64,000 nucleotides of DNA from Spirosoma endophyticum (GTDB lineage: Bacteria; Bacteroidota; Bacteroidia; Cytophagales; Spirosomataceae), in NCBI RefSeq assembly GCF_900112365.1, contig NZ_FOLQ01000001.1:806001-870000 (forward strand), given 5' to 3'. The stretch's first letter is position 1; each line of letters opens with the position of its first letter. The position numbers and the translations under genes are program-made. A model generated the notes under the pieces. It was not told the origin of the DNA. It worked only from the letters and a program-made list of their open reading frames with translations, and did no database searches. Below are positions 19,693-29,287 of the stretch, in pieces.

Positions 19693-20299
19693 GAACGAAT
19701 CTTAGGAACAATTTAGCGTTGCCCCCTGTGAGAACGACTGTATGAGTTGGAATGTTTCTATTTGCATCTGGCTAGCCAAACCCAGTACTTTTATCCGGTA
19801 ATCGTTCGGTTAAACGTCCAACTGATCTGGAACCGGGCACTCTGGGCCGACTCTTTATCGTCTATGTATGAGTAGACAAATAAGGTTTGACCCTGAAAGC
19901 GGGAAGTTAGCCTGCATTATCTGTATAGGTCATAGGTATACGTATCTGCTTTTGTTTGTGAAACCGATTGAATTCTCAAACATTTTAATTCATGATCTCT
20001 TTATAGATTAAAACAAGATTAAAGCGAATGGGCAAGCGGGATTCAACAATCCTCGCAAGTGGCTTACATTCAGCCAATTGATGGACCATACCCATATTAA
20101 ACAACAGCCAGATGTTCTTGCTACTAGTCAGTTCTACTCAGCGAACTCCGATTGCACTGCCTGGCTGCACTAAGGTATGTCCCAATAAAATACGGGCATC
20201 TATGGCTGTGAGATCGGTATAACCCACGGCCTGGATCGGTTAAATAAGTCCATTTAATCGCCCACATATCAATATTGCACCTAATCGCACCCAAAATTT
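19693..20299. other. 607-bp gap with no supported gene
   Basis: No open frame with a credible start, no tRNA-like fold and no strong terminator was seen. One minus-strand stretch between about 20130 and 20215 reads like a short protein fragment, but without start or homology that I recognise. Confidence 0.5.
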
Positions 20300-21010
20300 A
20301 TGAGTTTCACGGACAGTCTGGTTCCATTAATTACCCTCATTGCTTTAGAAATTATTCTGGGCATCGATAACATTATTTTCATTTCCATTCTGGCGGACAA
20401 ATTGCCGGTTGAGCAGCGGGACAAATTGCGCTACTGGGGTTTGGGGCTGGCGATGGTGATGCGACTGGGACTACTGGCGCTCTTATCCTGGATTCTGAAG
20501 CTGGATCAAACCCTGTTTACGCTGGGTACGATTGATTTTAGTGGCAAAGGGCTGATTCTTCTGGCAGGTGGTCTCTTTCTGCTGTATAAAAGCACCAAAG
20601 AAATTTACCATAAGGCCGAACTGGGCGATGATGCCAACGCACCCGATACGACCAAAGCGACCTTCCGGGATCTGTTGATTCAGGTACTCATTCTGGATAT
20701 GGTGTTTTCCATCGACTCCATTATTACTGCCGTTGGTATGGTCGACCAACTTTGGGTCATGTATACGGCCGTCGTGGTCACCGTGGGCGTAATGCTGGTA
20801 GCCTCTAAACCGATCGCTTCGTTTATAACCAAACACCCTTCTTTTAAAATTTTAGCGCTGTGTTTTCTCTTGATTATCGGTATGTCGCTCGTAGCGGAAG
20901 GTCTTCATTTTGCCATACCTAAAGGATACATCTACTTCTCTATGGCCTTCGCCTTTCTCGTGGATTTCATTCAGTTAAAAACGGTACACCCAGTTAAAGA
21001 GAAGAAGTGA
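20300..21010 (+). CDS. TerC-family integral membrane protein
   Basis: 236 residues with about seven membrane segments. LEIILGIDNIIFISILAD near residue 15 and LDMVFSIDSIITAVGM near residue 130 are the paired acidic motifs that define TerC (YkoY/Alx-type) proteins. Members act in metal ion export, especially manganese, or in tellurite resistance. The next-but-several TerB-like protein (25456) is from the same broad stress family, though not in the same unit. I saw no yybP-ykoY riboswitch upstream. Confidence 0.9.
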   Translation: MSFTDSLVPLITLIALEIILGIDNIIFISILADKLPVEQRDKLRYWGLGLAMVMRLGLLALLSWILKLDQTLFTLGTIDFSGKGLILLAGGLFLLYKSTKEIYHKAELGDDANAPDTTKATFRDLLIQVLILDMVFSIDSIITAVGMVDQLWVMYTAVVVTVGVMLVASKPIASFITKHPSFKILALCFLLIIGMSLVAEGLHFAIPKGYIYFSMAFAFLVDFIQLKTVHPVKEKK

Positions 21011-21205
21011 GGAAACCCGTCTTGTGAAGCATTCGTCCTGATGCGGATCAGACGAGTTGGAACGTATTAAATTACGGAGTTCCTGACAGATCTCTGCTGT
21101 ACGTAGCTTTAAATAGAACTCTTGAAACGACTACATACAAGCCCGGAGGAATGTGAGTCCCTGCCTATTTCTACATTGTTCAAACCCTACTGAGTTTAGC
21201 ATACC

Positions 21206-21790
21206 ATGGTGAACATGAGCTCTCTTGTAGCCTTTGCTCTGGCCTTCATGCTCCTGACGCTACCCTGCCAGGGACAAAAAAAATATGAACGGGAATACAG
21301 AATCAAACCAGGGGCTGTTCCACCAAAATCCGCCCGCTTTATCAATGATGTATTCAAAAAAGCAACCATTCATTGGTATGGCGAAGAAAGCTTGACAGGA
21401 ACGACCATCGAAGCCAAGCTGAAGACAGGTGGAAAACGATACAGTGTCGAATTTGACTCCTCGGGTACGATTCAGGACGTTGAAATACAGCGTAGTTACA
21501 GCCAAATTCCAGCGCAAACCAGGAAGGTCCTGACCGCTCAGTTAAGCCAGAAATTTGACACCTTCACCGTTGTTAAAACGCAGTTGCAATGGACCGCTAG
21601 CCAGGCCGATTTAAAAACGGCTATCTTAACCGACAACCTTCCGGCCTCCGTTCAAATCCGGTATGAACTGATTCTGAAAGCCCAAAAGAACCGTTCAGCC
21701 AGCTACTACGAAGTGCTATGTGAACAGACAGGTGCGATCGTCAGCATTCATCAGTTAGTACAACGTAATGTGAATAACCTGATTTACTGA
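21206..21790 (+). CDS. Secreted PepSY-like protein
   Basis: 194 residues with a signal peptide (MVNMSSLVAFALAFMLLTLPCQG). The body contains repeated short units with the pattern of PepSY-like domains: RYSVEFDSSGTIQDVEIQ, then a second unit ending YYEVLCEQTGAIVSI. Such proteins are thought to be periplasmic protease- or ligand-modulating factors. Its stop codon overlaps the start of the DUF2490 gene (TGATG), so the two are translationally coupled. The two-component system 200 bp downstream may sense the same envelope condition. Confidence 0.6.
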   Translation: MVNMSSLVAFALAFMLLTLPCQGQKKYEREYRIKPGAVPPKSARFINDVFKKATIHWYGEESLTGTTIEAKLKTGGKRYSVEFDSSGTIQDVEIQRSYSQIPAQTRKVLTAQLSQKFDTFTVVKTQLQWTASQADLKTAILTDNLPASVQIRYELILKAQKNRSASYYEVLCEQTGAIVSIHQLVQRNVNNLIY

Positions 21791-22473
21791 TGGATAAAGT
21801 ATTCATCATTGCTTCAGTATTGATTTTCGGCGCCCTGCCTGCCTTTTCTCAGGAAAGGTACGTAGCGGGCACACTCCCGCAGGTAAATGTTAATTTTTCG
21901 CTACCCAAAAAATTCAAGCTCAACACAAAACTTGAATCCCGTCAGCTATTCGCTGAGCGAGAACTAAACGAGTCTGGCAAGAATCGATTTCGGTATGAAC
22001 GAACAGACCTGGCCCTGGTACTCACGAAAAAAGCGTCCCTTAATTCGACCCTGGGGGGTGGGTATTTGATCCGGCTTGAAGACCATCAATTCGTCCATCG
22101 CTTTATCCAGCAAGCTAACCTGGTCAACGATCTTGCCTTAATCACGGTGGCGCACCGGTTTGTTGTCGACGAGACGTTCCGACAAACTGAACCCCTAGAA
22201 GTTAGAGCAAGGTACCGACTCAGTCTGGAAAAAGCCCTGAACGGCAGAGAGATTGATGCCCACGAAATGTACGTGAAAGTTAACAACGAGTATCTGGGCA
22301 TCTGGTCATCCAACAGAACCGATTTGGAAATTCGCGGTTCGTTGGCCCTGGGCTACAATGCCATTAATGATACAAAAATTGAGCTGGGTTTCGAGTATCG
22401 GGTGAATGAGTTTGACCAGCCCAGACAAGCGCACCAATATTGGGCAACCGTTAGCTGGTTTATAACGATTTGA
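21790..22473 (+). CDS. DUF2490-type outer membrane protein
   Basis: 227 residues with a signal peptide (ending PAFSQ). It shows alternating strands such as FKLNTKLESRQLF, RFRYERTDLALVLTKK and TKIELGFEYRVNEF, and a terminal aromatic-rich strand (YWATVSWFITI). This is the pattern of DUF2490 proteins, predicted small outer membrane barrels of Bacteroidota with unknown function. The start overlaps the previous stop by one base. Confidence 0.7.
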   Translation: MDKVFIIASVLIFGALPAFSQERYVAGTLPQVNVNFSLPKKFKLNTKLESRQLFAERELNESGKNRFRYERTDLALVLTKKASLNSTLGGGYLIRLEDHQFVHRFIQQANLVNDLALITVAHRFVVDETFRQTEPLEVRARYRLSLEKALNGREIDAHEMYVKVNNEYLGIWSSNRTDLEIRGSLALGYNAINDTKIELGFEYRVNEFDQPRQAHQYWATVSWFITI

Positions 22474-22676
22474 GGAGTTATTTTCAGCTTGTAATGGATT
22501 CGGAGGCAGATGTGATGGATTGATATGTCTACCAAATACGAATCGCCCCCAGATAGTAGTTCGAAGGTGGGATTAAGGTAAAATTTCCGTCATTTGCCCC
22601 AGCGATTAATGAGTAAATCAACTTTACACAACTGGATGACTACCTCGTCCCTATTTCGTTATTCCATTCCCAACCG

Positions 22677-23372
22677 ATGTCTACGCGTTCTACCGCCCAT
22701 ATCCTGCTGGTTGAAGATGAGCCCAAAGTGGCCAGCTTTATCAAGAAAGGCCTGCAAACCCAGACCTATGTGGCCGATGTTGCGTTGACGGGGACGGAAG
22801 GCAAACGACTCTTTGCCACCAATCCCTACGATCTGGTTATTCTGGACATCAATCTGCCGGATTTTAGTGGACTCGACCTGGCCGAATCCATCCGTCGTCA
22901 GGACCGTAAGATCCCTATTCTGATGCTAACCGCCCTGGACACGACCGCCGACAAACTGCTGGGCTTTGATGCGGGCGCGGATGATTACCTGGCCAAACCT
23001 TTCGATTTCATGGAGCTGCTGGCGCGGGTCAAAGCCTTACTACGTCGGTCGACAGCCTCGGAAGACGCTGACCGAATCCTGCGGGTAGCGGATCTGGAAC
23101 TTGATCGCCATGAGCGCGTTGCCCGCCGACGGGGCCAGACAATCGAATTGACCGCCCGCGAATATGCCTTACTGGAATACTTGATGCGCCATGCGGGCCG
23201 GGTTGTCTCCCGGGTCGATATCGCCGAGCAGGTTTGGGATATTGGCTTCGATACGGGGACCAATGTAATTGATGTATACGTCAGTTACCTGCGCGCTAAA
23301 ATCGACAAGGATTCGCCTACCAAGCTCATTCACACCCTGATTGGAATGGGCTACGTGCTGAAAGAAAAATGA
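22677..23372 (+). CDS. OmpR-family response regulator (first system)
   Basis: 231 residues. The receiver domain has the acidic pair in LLVEDEPKVA, the phospho-acceptor D57 in LVILDINLPD, MLTALD and the lysine in DYLAKPFDF. The C-terminal winged helix has ELTAREYALLEYLMRHAGRVVSR and the recognition helix region NVIDVYVSYLRAKIDK. It overlaps the kinase start by 4 bp. A 4 x 11 bp repeat in front of the gene at 24960, just beyond the kinase, is a likely binding site of this class of regulator. Confidence 0.93.
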   Translation: MSTRSTAHILLVEDEPKVASFIKKGLQTQTYVADVALTGTEGKRLFATNPYDLVILDINLPDFSGLDLAESIRRQDRKIPILMLTALDTTADKLLGFDAGADDYLAKPFDFMELLARVKALLRRSTASEDADRILRVADLELDRHERVARRRGQTIELTAREYALLEYLMRHAGRVVSRVDIAEQVWDIGFDTGTNVIDVYVSYLRAKIDKDSPTKLIHTLIGMGYVLKEK

Positions 23373-24721
23373 GTCTTCGTACCCGCCTGACGCTTTTATT
23401 TACAGCAATCGTCTCCATCCTGCTGGCGCTGTTCTGTGGATTACTGTACGGCCTTGCTGAACGGTATCGGGAACAGGAATTCCAGAATCGCCTGCAGGCC
23501 GAAGCCCAAACGGCGGGCCATCTGCTGGTTGGTCAGGAACGGGTTGGCCCGGCCCTCTACAAATTACTCGACAAAAACCAGTTGACGGTATTGCCGCAGG
23601 AGGAAATTATTATCTACAATGCCAGCAATCAGCTGATCTACGAAAGCGGTACAGATTACCTTACCGTTTCACCCGCGACCCTGGCGCGCATTCGCCAACA
23701 GAAACGCATGTACTGGCGGGAAACAAACCGCGAGATCGTAGGTATTCTATTTACCGAACAACGAGCGACATCGGTCATTTTTGCTTCTGCTGTTGATACG
23801 TATGGCCATCGTACGCTACAGGACTTAGCCCGGCTACTAGCCGTTGGGTGGGGGGTGATGACGGGTCTTATGCTGCTGGCTGGTCGTTTTTTTGCTGGTC
23901 GGACGTTACAGCCCATCAATCAGATCAATCAGCGGATCGATACCATTACAGCCTCGAACCTGTCACGGCGCCTGCCCGAGGGGGATACGGGAGACGAACT
24001 GGCTCAATTGGCCCAGCGATTCAACCGGATGCTGAACCGGCTAGAAGACGCCTTTCGCCTACAGCGATCTTTTGTGGCGCATGCCTCTCATGAACTACGA
24101 ACCCCGCTGACGGCCATCACGGGACAGTTGGAAGTGTCTTTATTGGCCGGAGATGAGACCGATGAACTCCGGGCTACCCTCCGGTCGGTGCTCGACGATG
24201 TACGTGGATTAAACCGGATGGCGAATGGGCTATTGGGTCTGGCCAGCGCCAGCATGGATTCCTCCGCCGTACCGATGGTGCCCGTGCTCGTCGATTCGCT
24301 ACTAAGACAGATTCAGCTTGAATTCCAGCGCCTTCAACCGCTTTATACGGTACATCTGCACATTGATTCACCCGACACGGACTGGCATTTGATGGGTAGC
24401 GAACCCCTGCTCCGAACCGCATTCTTCAATCTGATTGACAATGGGGGCAAATTTTCGGCCGACCATACCGTATCGGTGGCGCTGACTGCGTCCCCTCGTT
24501 TCCTGCACGTAACGGTTCATAATTCGGGTTCTCTGGTCCCGGCTGATCAGCTAACAACTATTTTTAGCCCCTTCCAGCGGGGCAGCAACGCCACTGGTTT
24601 ACCCGGACATGGGATTGGGCTGGCGCTAACCGAGCGCATTGTTAAGCTGCATCAGGGCCAGATTCAGGTTGACTCCTCACTGGAATTCGGCACGACCTTT
24701 ACAGTTATACTACCTCGCTAA
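23369..24721 (+). CDS. Membrane sensor histidine kinase (first system)
   Basis: 450 residues. Transmembrane segments are at about 8-30 and 160-180, enclosing a periplasmic sensor of about 130 residues. HAMP runs at about 180-235. The HisKA motif ASHELRTPLTAI has the phospho-acceptor H241. The ATPase has the N box NLIDNGGKFS, a G1 region reduced to SGSLVPADQL, and the G2 box GHGIGLALTERIV. It is translationally coupled to the regulator. Overall layout and His position are the same as in the kinase at 40732, so the two systems are paralogues. Confidence 0.92.
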   Translation: MSLRTRLTLLFTAIVSILLALFCGLLYGLAERYREQEFQNRLQAEAQTAGHLLVGQERVGPALYKLLDKNQLTVLPQEEIIIYNASNQLIYESGTDYLTVSPATLARIRQQKRMYWRETNREIVGILFTEQRATSVIFASAVDTYGHRTLQDLARLLAVGWGVMTGLMLLAGRFFAGRTLQPINQINQRIDTITASNLSRRLPEGDTGDELAQLAQRFNRMLNRLEDAFRLQRSFVAHASHELRTPLTAITGQLEVSLLAGDETDELRATLRSVLDDVRGLNRMANGLLGLASASMDSSAVPMVPVLVDSLLRQIQLEFQRLQPLYTVHLHIDSPDTDWHLMGSEPLLRTAFFNLIDNGGKFSADHTVSVALTASPRFLHVTVHNSGSLVPADQLTTIFSPFQRGSNATGLPGHGIGLALTERIVKLHQGQIQVDSSLEFGTTFTVILPR

Positions 24722-24829
24722 TTTTCTTCATCCCCCCTTCCGGTTGCTTCCGCTACGTATGGGCATCGCTCAGGCATAAAGGCGGTCTGGCCGTACCTGC
24801 CTGTTGGCTCAATAATTGCCGAACGACAT

Positions 24830-24887
24830 TTCTAATGCCGTTCTAATCTGACGCTAATGCGAGCCTAACCCCGTCGTATGACCTTTG
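24830..24887 (+). promoter_or_regulatory. Four-site 11-bp direct repeat (copy A, CTAAT variant) with -7 core
   Basis: CTAA occurs at 24832, 24843, 24854 and 24865, each exactly 11 bp apart. A TTTG core follows at 24884, 19 bp after the last repeat. The ATG it serves is at 24960. In three of four half-sites the base after CTAA is T, whereas the other copies in the window carry G. Confidence 0.8.
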
Positions 24888-24959
24888 TAAAGTCAATCAG
24901 TGACTGGTGATTGACGTCCCGCTCCAGGTTGATGGAGTACCTATTTAACAAGAGAAATC

Positions 24960-25349
24960 ATGAAAACATACCTGTTTGTGTTAGCCTTTAGCAGCCTTTC
25001 GTTTCTGACAGCCTCGGCCCAGGATGATCGTAAACTACGGAATGATCCGACGTATTCCACGCATAATTATAAGCACCCCAACAAAGCAGCCACGGCTCGC
25101 CAATGGGAAAAGAAATCGGGTGTTGTGGTTCAGCCACCGAAACTTAGTCAGGGACCGCCCGCTAATTATAAGCATTCGGTACCCGGTGTTCTACCTCAGG
25201 GTGGTGTGGTGGTTCCGCACACGCCAGAGATGGACGTAGCGGTGCGGAATTATAAAAATCAACGTATTCCTTCCGCCAGGCAAGCCAGCCAACCGGCTTC
25301 CGTCGTTGCTGACCAGATGCCTGGCCAGCCGTCTCCGGAGGGCAATTAA
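24960..25349 (+). CDS. Small secreted protein with repeated NYK motifs
   Basis: 129 residues with a signal peptide (MKTYLFVLAFSSLSFLTASAQ). The mature part is polar, low in hydrophobic residues and has three loosely repeated units, HNYKHPN, ANYKHSVPG and RNYKNQRIP, separated by Pro/Val-rich segments. I recognise no family. It is likely an unfolded periplasmic or surface protein. It carries its own response-regulator-type promoter element (24830-24887) and follows the first two-component system, so it is probably a target of that system. Confidence 0.7.
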   Translation: MKTYLFVLAFSSLSFLTASAQDDRKLRNDPTYSTHNYKHPNKAATARQWEKKSGVVVQPPKLSQGPPANYKHSVPGVLPQGGVVVPHTPEMDVAVRNYKNQRIPSARQASQPASVVADQMPGQPSPEGN

Positions 25350-25455
25350 TGAATCATTACCTGGGGCTGATGTTCATCGATCGATGGTACATCAGCTCCA
25401 AACGTTACCGATTTACCGGTAATCAACAAGTAACTTTACTTAATACTACGTGCTT

Positions 25456-25809
25456 ATGTATTCACCCGATGTATCGCTGGGCTTAGGAAGTATTGTCTAC
25501 GCACTGACCAAACTAGATGGTCGTGTTCAGAAAAAGGAGACACAGGTCGCCCAATTCCTCCTGGGAGAAGAGCCACACGGCACATTAGCCCTAAGTGGCT
25601 ACTTTCTACGGGAAAACGTTCAGGAATCGGCCGAAGAGGCTTATGCCTTTGGGATGCGTCGCCTGATTGACAAGCGGGGTGAGCTTACCGAACGAATCAA
25701 AAAGCGATTTGTCACCATTCTATTGCAGGTGGCCCGGTCTCACCAGGGAATGTCGCCGGCGGAATGGACCTTCATTCGTAGGTTCTGGCGTGAGATTCAG
25801 CGTTTTTGA
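25456..25809 (+). CDS. TerB-like small helical protein
   Basis: ATG 25456 is preferred over the GTG at 25450 and gives 117 residues. The pattern (SIVYALTKLDGRVQKKE near the N-terminus, then four helices) is that of the TerB/DjlA-like fold, in which an acidic helix pair binds divalent metal. It lacks a signal peptide. Function in the cytoplasm is unknown; TerB-like proteins often associate with membranes or with metal stress responses. Confidence 0.6.
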   Translation: MYSPDVSLGLGSIVYALTKLDGRVQKKETQVAQFLLGEEPHGTLALSGYFLRENVQESAEEAYAFGMRRLIDKRGELTERIKKRFVTILLQVARSHQGMSPAEWTFIRRFWREIQRF

Positions 25810-25879
25810 GATTTGTATTTATTAGCTTAACAAGCAAGATCATCCTGATTCAGGCTACAGGGTTATTGATTGACCAGCA

Positions 25880-27151
25880 TCAGCTGGTATATAGTAGTTT
25901 CGATCGAAGCCGGGCTGCGCTACAAATGGCGAGTAACAGGCATAATCCTATCGTAGCCATACTAAGTATCCGAAAGTGCTGTAATACATCATATGCATAC
26001 CGACCCAATAAATCGCTTGATATGAAAGGCGTAAAAATCAGCGCATTCAGACTAAATACCGTCAGCAGGATAAACCTGTTGCTTCCGCTTACTTTAAACA
26101 TGATCAGTAAATAATAGAGCAGATAGATGATAGCTGGCAGGATATAAAGGAAAGCATATTTTTGTTGATGAGGAAAGAGTAAAGGAGTAATCAGGAACAG
26201 ATAAGCACACTCCCAAATCGTTTGAAGTTTATCCGTATTTCGTTTGAAAGGCAGACTTCGCAGGAAGAATAAGGTAGCCAGGGCAAAGACAAGCCGGATA
26301 ATATTGGTAATCAGGACGGCCTGTGCAGGTGTCAGGTCAATAAAATTTCGCTTTAAGTCGATTTTATTATGCGTCTCGGTTAAATAGACCGGGATCAAAC
26401 TGACTAAGCTGTGGGTACCCAGATCTGATTCCAGGGAGTTTTCTTTGTTAGCTGGATTAATTACGACCCACCATTCCTGTAAGAGGAACGTATTGAATTT
26501 ATTTCCCAAAAATAAAGCTGGAATGAACAGGAATAATCCGAAAAAGAATACCGTGGACAGGAAGCCTTTCACGTATCCGCGATAAAGTAGATAAGGCAGA
26601 AATAAGATCGGTAAAAGTTTGGTTGTACAAGCGAATCCTAGCAACAGGCCGCCTGTTATAAACTGCCGTTTCTCAAATAGGGCCAAACTCTCCAGGGTTG
26701 CCCACATGAGAAATATGGTCATCTGGATCATTGAGTAGTTGTACAGCAAGAAACGAATCGCCAGGAAGAGCGTGAGAAAAATCCACCAGTTAAGCTGCTT
26801 CTGGTTTAAAACGGTCAAATTAAAATACCGACTCGTAAGCACCCAGGTTCTGTACAAAAGGAAAGTTGACAGCAACAACCAGGCAAACTCAGGGATGGCG
26901 AACGGCAGGTAACTGAATGGAATTAGCAGAAGGGCGAAGAAAGGCGAATAATAATACTGGAGCCCTTTGATAAACGGTGGCCGATAAATGTTTTGGTGAG
27001 ACGCCATTTTTTGAGCAGCATCCAGAAAGACATCGAAATCGCCCCCTTTGACTGCGCACAGCAGGCAGTACGCTATGACAACAGCTAGTAAGAAGTACTG
27101 AATGATTGAGTTTTTTTTGTTTTGGGTAATCTGGGAGTTAGTTATAGGCAT
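25880..27151 (-). CDS. GT87-type membrane mannosyltransferase-like protein
   Basis: 423 residues with about ten hydrophobic segments. The N-terminal AVKGGDFDVFLDAA provides the acidic loop after the first helix typical of GT-C fold glycosyltransferases. GFACTTKLLPILFLPYLLY is a family signature of GT87 (DUF2029), polyprenyl-phosphate-sugar-dependent enzymes. It would transfer a sugar, often mannose or arabinose-type, to a glycan on the periplasmic side of the inner membrane. No other glycan genes are adjacent. Confidence 0.8.
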   Translation of the reverse strand: MPITNSQITQNKKNSIIQYFLLAVVIAYCLLCAVKGGDFDVFLDAAQKMASHQNIYRPPFIKGLQYYYSPFFALLLIPFSYLPFAIPEFAWLLLSTFLLYRTWVLTSRYFNLTVLNQKQLNWWIFLTLFLAIRFLLYNYSMIQMTIFLMWATLESLALFEKRQFITGGLLLGFACTTKLLPILFLPYLLYRGYVKGFLSTVFFFGLFLFIPALFLGNKFNTFLLQEWWVVINPANKENSLESDLGTHSLVSLIPVYLTETHNKIDLKRNFIDLTPAQAVLITNIIRLVFALATLFFLRSLPFKRNTDKLQTIWECAYLFLITPLLFPHQQKYAFLYILPAIIYLLYYLLIMFKVSGSNRFILLTVFSLNALIFTPFISSDLLGRYAYDVLQHFRILSMATIGLCLLLAICSAARLRSKLLYTS

Positions 27152-27406
27152 AACGTACTGGTTTACCGAATACTACCAATCAACCGCTGTTATTGTCTTC
27201 CGAATTGTTTTTGAATTTGAAAAAAGTTAGGCAACGGGACCTACGAGATCAAGTCTGACCCTGGAAAAAATTTCTTAGCTCAAGACTCCATATACGTCCG
27301 TAGGATGTGAGCGCTACGATTACTCAGCAGCGTGATGTCTACCCACAAACGACAGGTAAGGCTCCGACACAAACTGCCTGAACTAAACCAGGGCAAGGCA
27401 ACTAAA

Positions 27407-28318
27407 TCAACTCTGAAGTTCTGGTTTAGAAACATCATTCCGCAGGCGCATAAGAGCTTTCTCTTTCATTTTGCACTCGAAAACGATGTCTACCTCTTTG
27501 CCGTAGGTATTCACCGGCGAATAGAGCCAATCGGCATGAGCTTCGCGACGGGCCTTGGGATCTTCACGCTCCTGCCGGGAATCAGAAAAGTGAAATACGG
27601 GTCGTACATCCCAAGTAGCGTAGGCCGTCAGGAAGGCTTCTTCTTCGGTTTGCGTGCCAGGGTTGAGGGCGTGATGAAAGTAATCAAAGACAATCGGTAT
27701 ACCGGTACGTTCGTAAATCAGCACCAGATCGGCCACCGTGTATAGGCTCGGACGATCATCGTTCTCAACGGTTAATCGGGCGCGGAGATTGTCGGAGAGC
27801 AAGTTGAACTGCTGAGAAAAACGCGCCATCGTTGCCATTTTGTCCCCATACGTACCCCCCACGTGAATGTTGATCTTGTTCCAGTGTGAGGGCGTTAACC
27901 CCATCAGATCAAACACTTCTGATTGATATTCGAGGTCTTTTATGGTATTGGCGAGCACGTTTCCCTGACCAGCCAATTGATTGAACGGACCCGGATGCGT
28001 CGTTAAACGGATAGGGCGACTCCCAATTTCTTCGAGTGTTGCCCGTATATCGGGAAAATCAGGCAGCTCAGCCAGACGGTATTCGGATGCCCAGGGAAAT
28101 ATATCCGATGAAATGCGAAATAACCGGATACCGTGTTGAAGGTTCCAGTCCACGATGGTTACTAAATCCTGTACGTTTTTCAGGGCAAGCTCGGAGGCAT
28201 ACGCAAGGCCCCGCTCGGTAAACGTCTTGCGAATCATGCCCCGATTCGTCGTGATTTTGTCGGCCTGAAGACTTAAATTTATACAGGCGTATCCAACATT
28301 TGAGGGTGTAAGCGTCAT
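27407..28318 (-). CDS. uvsE: UV damage endonuclease UvsE/UVDE
   Basis: 303 residues, matching the family length. It begins NVGYACINLSL, followed by FRISSDIFPWAS, RLTTHPGPFNQL, NIHVGGTYGDK, RLTVENDDR and IPIVFDYFHHALNPG. These histidines and acidic residues make up the metal site of this TIM-barrel endonuclease. It nicks DNA 5' to pyrimidine dimers and other lesions, starting an alternative excision repair path in the cytoplasm. It is a single gene with gaps on both sides. Confidence 0.93.
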   Translation of the reverse strand: MTLTPSNVGYACINLSLQADKITTNRGMIRKTFTERGLAYASELALKNVQDLVTIVDWNLQHGIRLFRISSDIFPWASEYRLAELPDFPDIRATLEEIGSRPIRLTTHPGPFNQLAGQGNVLANTIKDLEYQSEVFDLMGLTPSHWNKINIHVGGTYGDKMATMARFSQQFNLLSDNLRARLTVENDDRPSLYTVADLVLIYERTGIPIVFDYFHHALNPGTQTEEEAFLTAYATWDVRPVFHFSDSRQEREDPKARREAHADWLYSPVNTYGKEVDIVFECKMKEKALMRLRNDVSKPELQS

Positions 28319-28514
28319 ACTACGTTAACTAACTCATGCCTCATCCGGTTATCTTTTTGCTACCTTCTGGTCAACTCATACCCTGCCATTTATGACTAAC
28401 CCAGGCGGGCTGAGAATAGGTTGTACTTGAACCGACGTAGTAAGTACAGTCGAAATCGCGCTTTACCGAATAAACGAGTTCTCCCGGTTTGTATCACCTT
28501 TAATCCGACTACAC

Positions 28515-29240
28515 ATGTTTGTTAAAATTGCCGCCTTTTGTTTGATCACCTATCTGGCTTGTTTGCCTGGACAGGCGCAACCTCTCAATACCTTATCGGT
28601 TCAGGAAAAGAAAGAAGGCTGGAAGTTGCTTTTCGACGGACGTGATCTGAAAGGATGGCATCGATACAATGGAAAAGGCGTTCCGTCAACCTGGAAAATA
28701 GAACAGGGGGTGCTGCATCTGGATGTACCCCCGACCACAACGGCACCCCGCGACGCAGGTGATTTAGTGACCGATGCGATCGTTTCGGGTGATTTTGAGT
28801 TCAAAGCGGAGTTCAAAATCGAAAAGTATACCAATAGCGGATTCTTTTTCTTTGTTGAGGAAGGAGTTCAGCATAAAAAAATTTTTGATACCGGCCTCGA
28901 AGTTCAGGTAGGAGATGATGCGCTCTATCAGAAAGAGTCGGCCCATCCGCACAGCTCCGGCGATCTGTTTGGCCTGGCCGATGTCCGGATGCAGGAGGCA
29001 AAGCCCCTTGGAAGCTGGAACCAGCTGGTCGTGAGCCTAAAAAAGAATAAACTGATGATCACTATAAACGGCTTCACCGTTCAGGAACACGACCTCACCA
29101 GTGCCGACTGGAAACAGCGTATGGCAGCCAGCAAGCTTAAAGACGCCCCCGTCGGGAAAGGAAAGTTGAGCGGACGGATTGGGTTGCAGGACTGGAACAC
29201 CAATGTCTGGTACCGAAATATTAAACTGCGGCCGATCTGA
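28515..29240 (+). CDS. DUF1080 (3-keto-disaccharide hydrolase-like) secreted protein
   Basis: 241 residues with a signal peptide (ending PGQAQ). GWKLLFDGRDLKGWHRYNG is the standard N-terminal signature of DUF1080. The concanavalin-like sandwich continues with SGDFEFKAEFKIEKYTNSG, and the C-terminus is NVWYRNIKLRPI. The family includes hydrolases acting on 3-keto sugars in the periplasm. It has no companion 3-dehydrogenase nearby, but the exported Gfo/Idh/MocA protein at 16697 could supply keto-sugars in principle. Confidence 0.86.
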   Translation: MFVKIAAFCLITYLACLPGQAQPLNTLSVQEKKEGWKLLFDGRDLKGWHRYNGKGVPSTWKIEQGVLHLDVPPTTTAPRDAGDLVTDAIVSGDFEFKAEFKIEKYTNSGFFFFVEEGVQHKKIFDTGLEVQVGDDALYQKESAHPHSSGDLFGLADVRMQEAKPLGSWNQLVVSLKKNKLMITINGFTVQEHDLTSADWKQRMAASKLKDAPVGKGKLSGRIGLQDWNTNVWYRNIKLRPI

Positions 29241-29253
29241 CAACCGCCAGACG

Positions 29254-29287
29254 CAGGTCCGAATCAGGCGTTTATGATTCGGACCTG
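29254..29287. terminator. Hairpin after the DUF1080 gene
   Basis: Perfect 13-bp stem CAGGTCCGAATCA/TGATTCGGACCTG with an 8-nt loop, 13 bp after the stop codon. It lacks a clear T-run, so it may be a weak terminator or a 3' stabiliser. The rest of the gap to 29549 shows nothing further. Confidence 0.5.

Noticed and set aside
19671..19720. Two CTAA 11 bp apart (minus strand) before the GreA/GreB-like gene
   Set aside because: Only two half-sites and no TTTG core in front of the start codon.
20130..20215. Minus-strand stretch resembling a protein fragment
   Set aside because: No start, short, and no family recognised.
20100..20299. Possible manganese riboswitch before terC
   Set aside because: The conserved yybP-ykoY core could not be identified.
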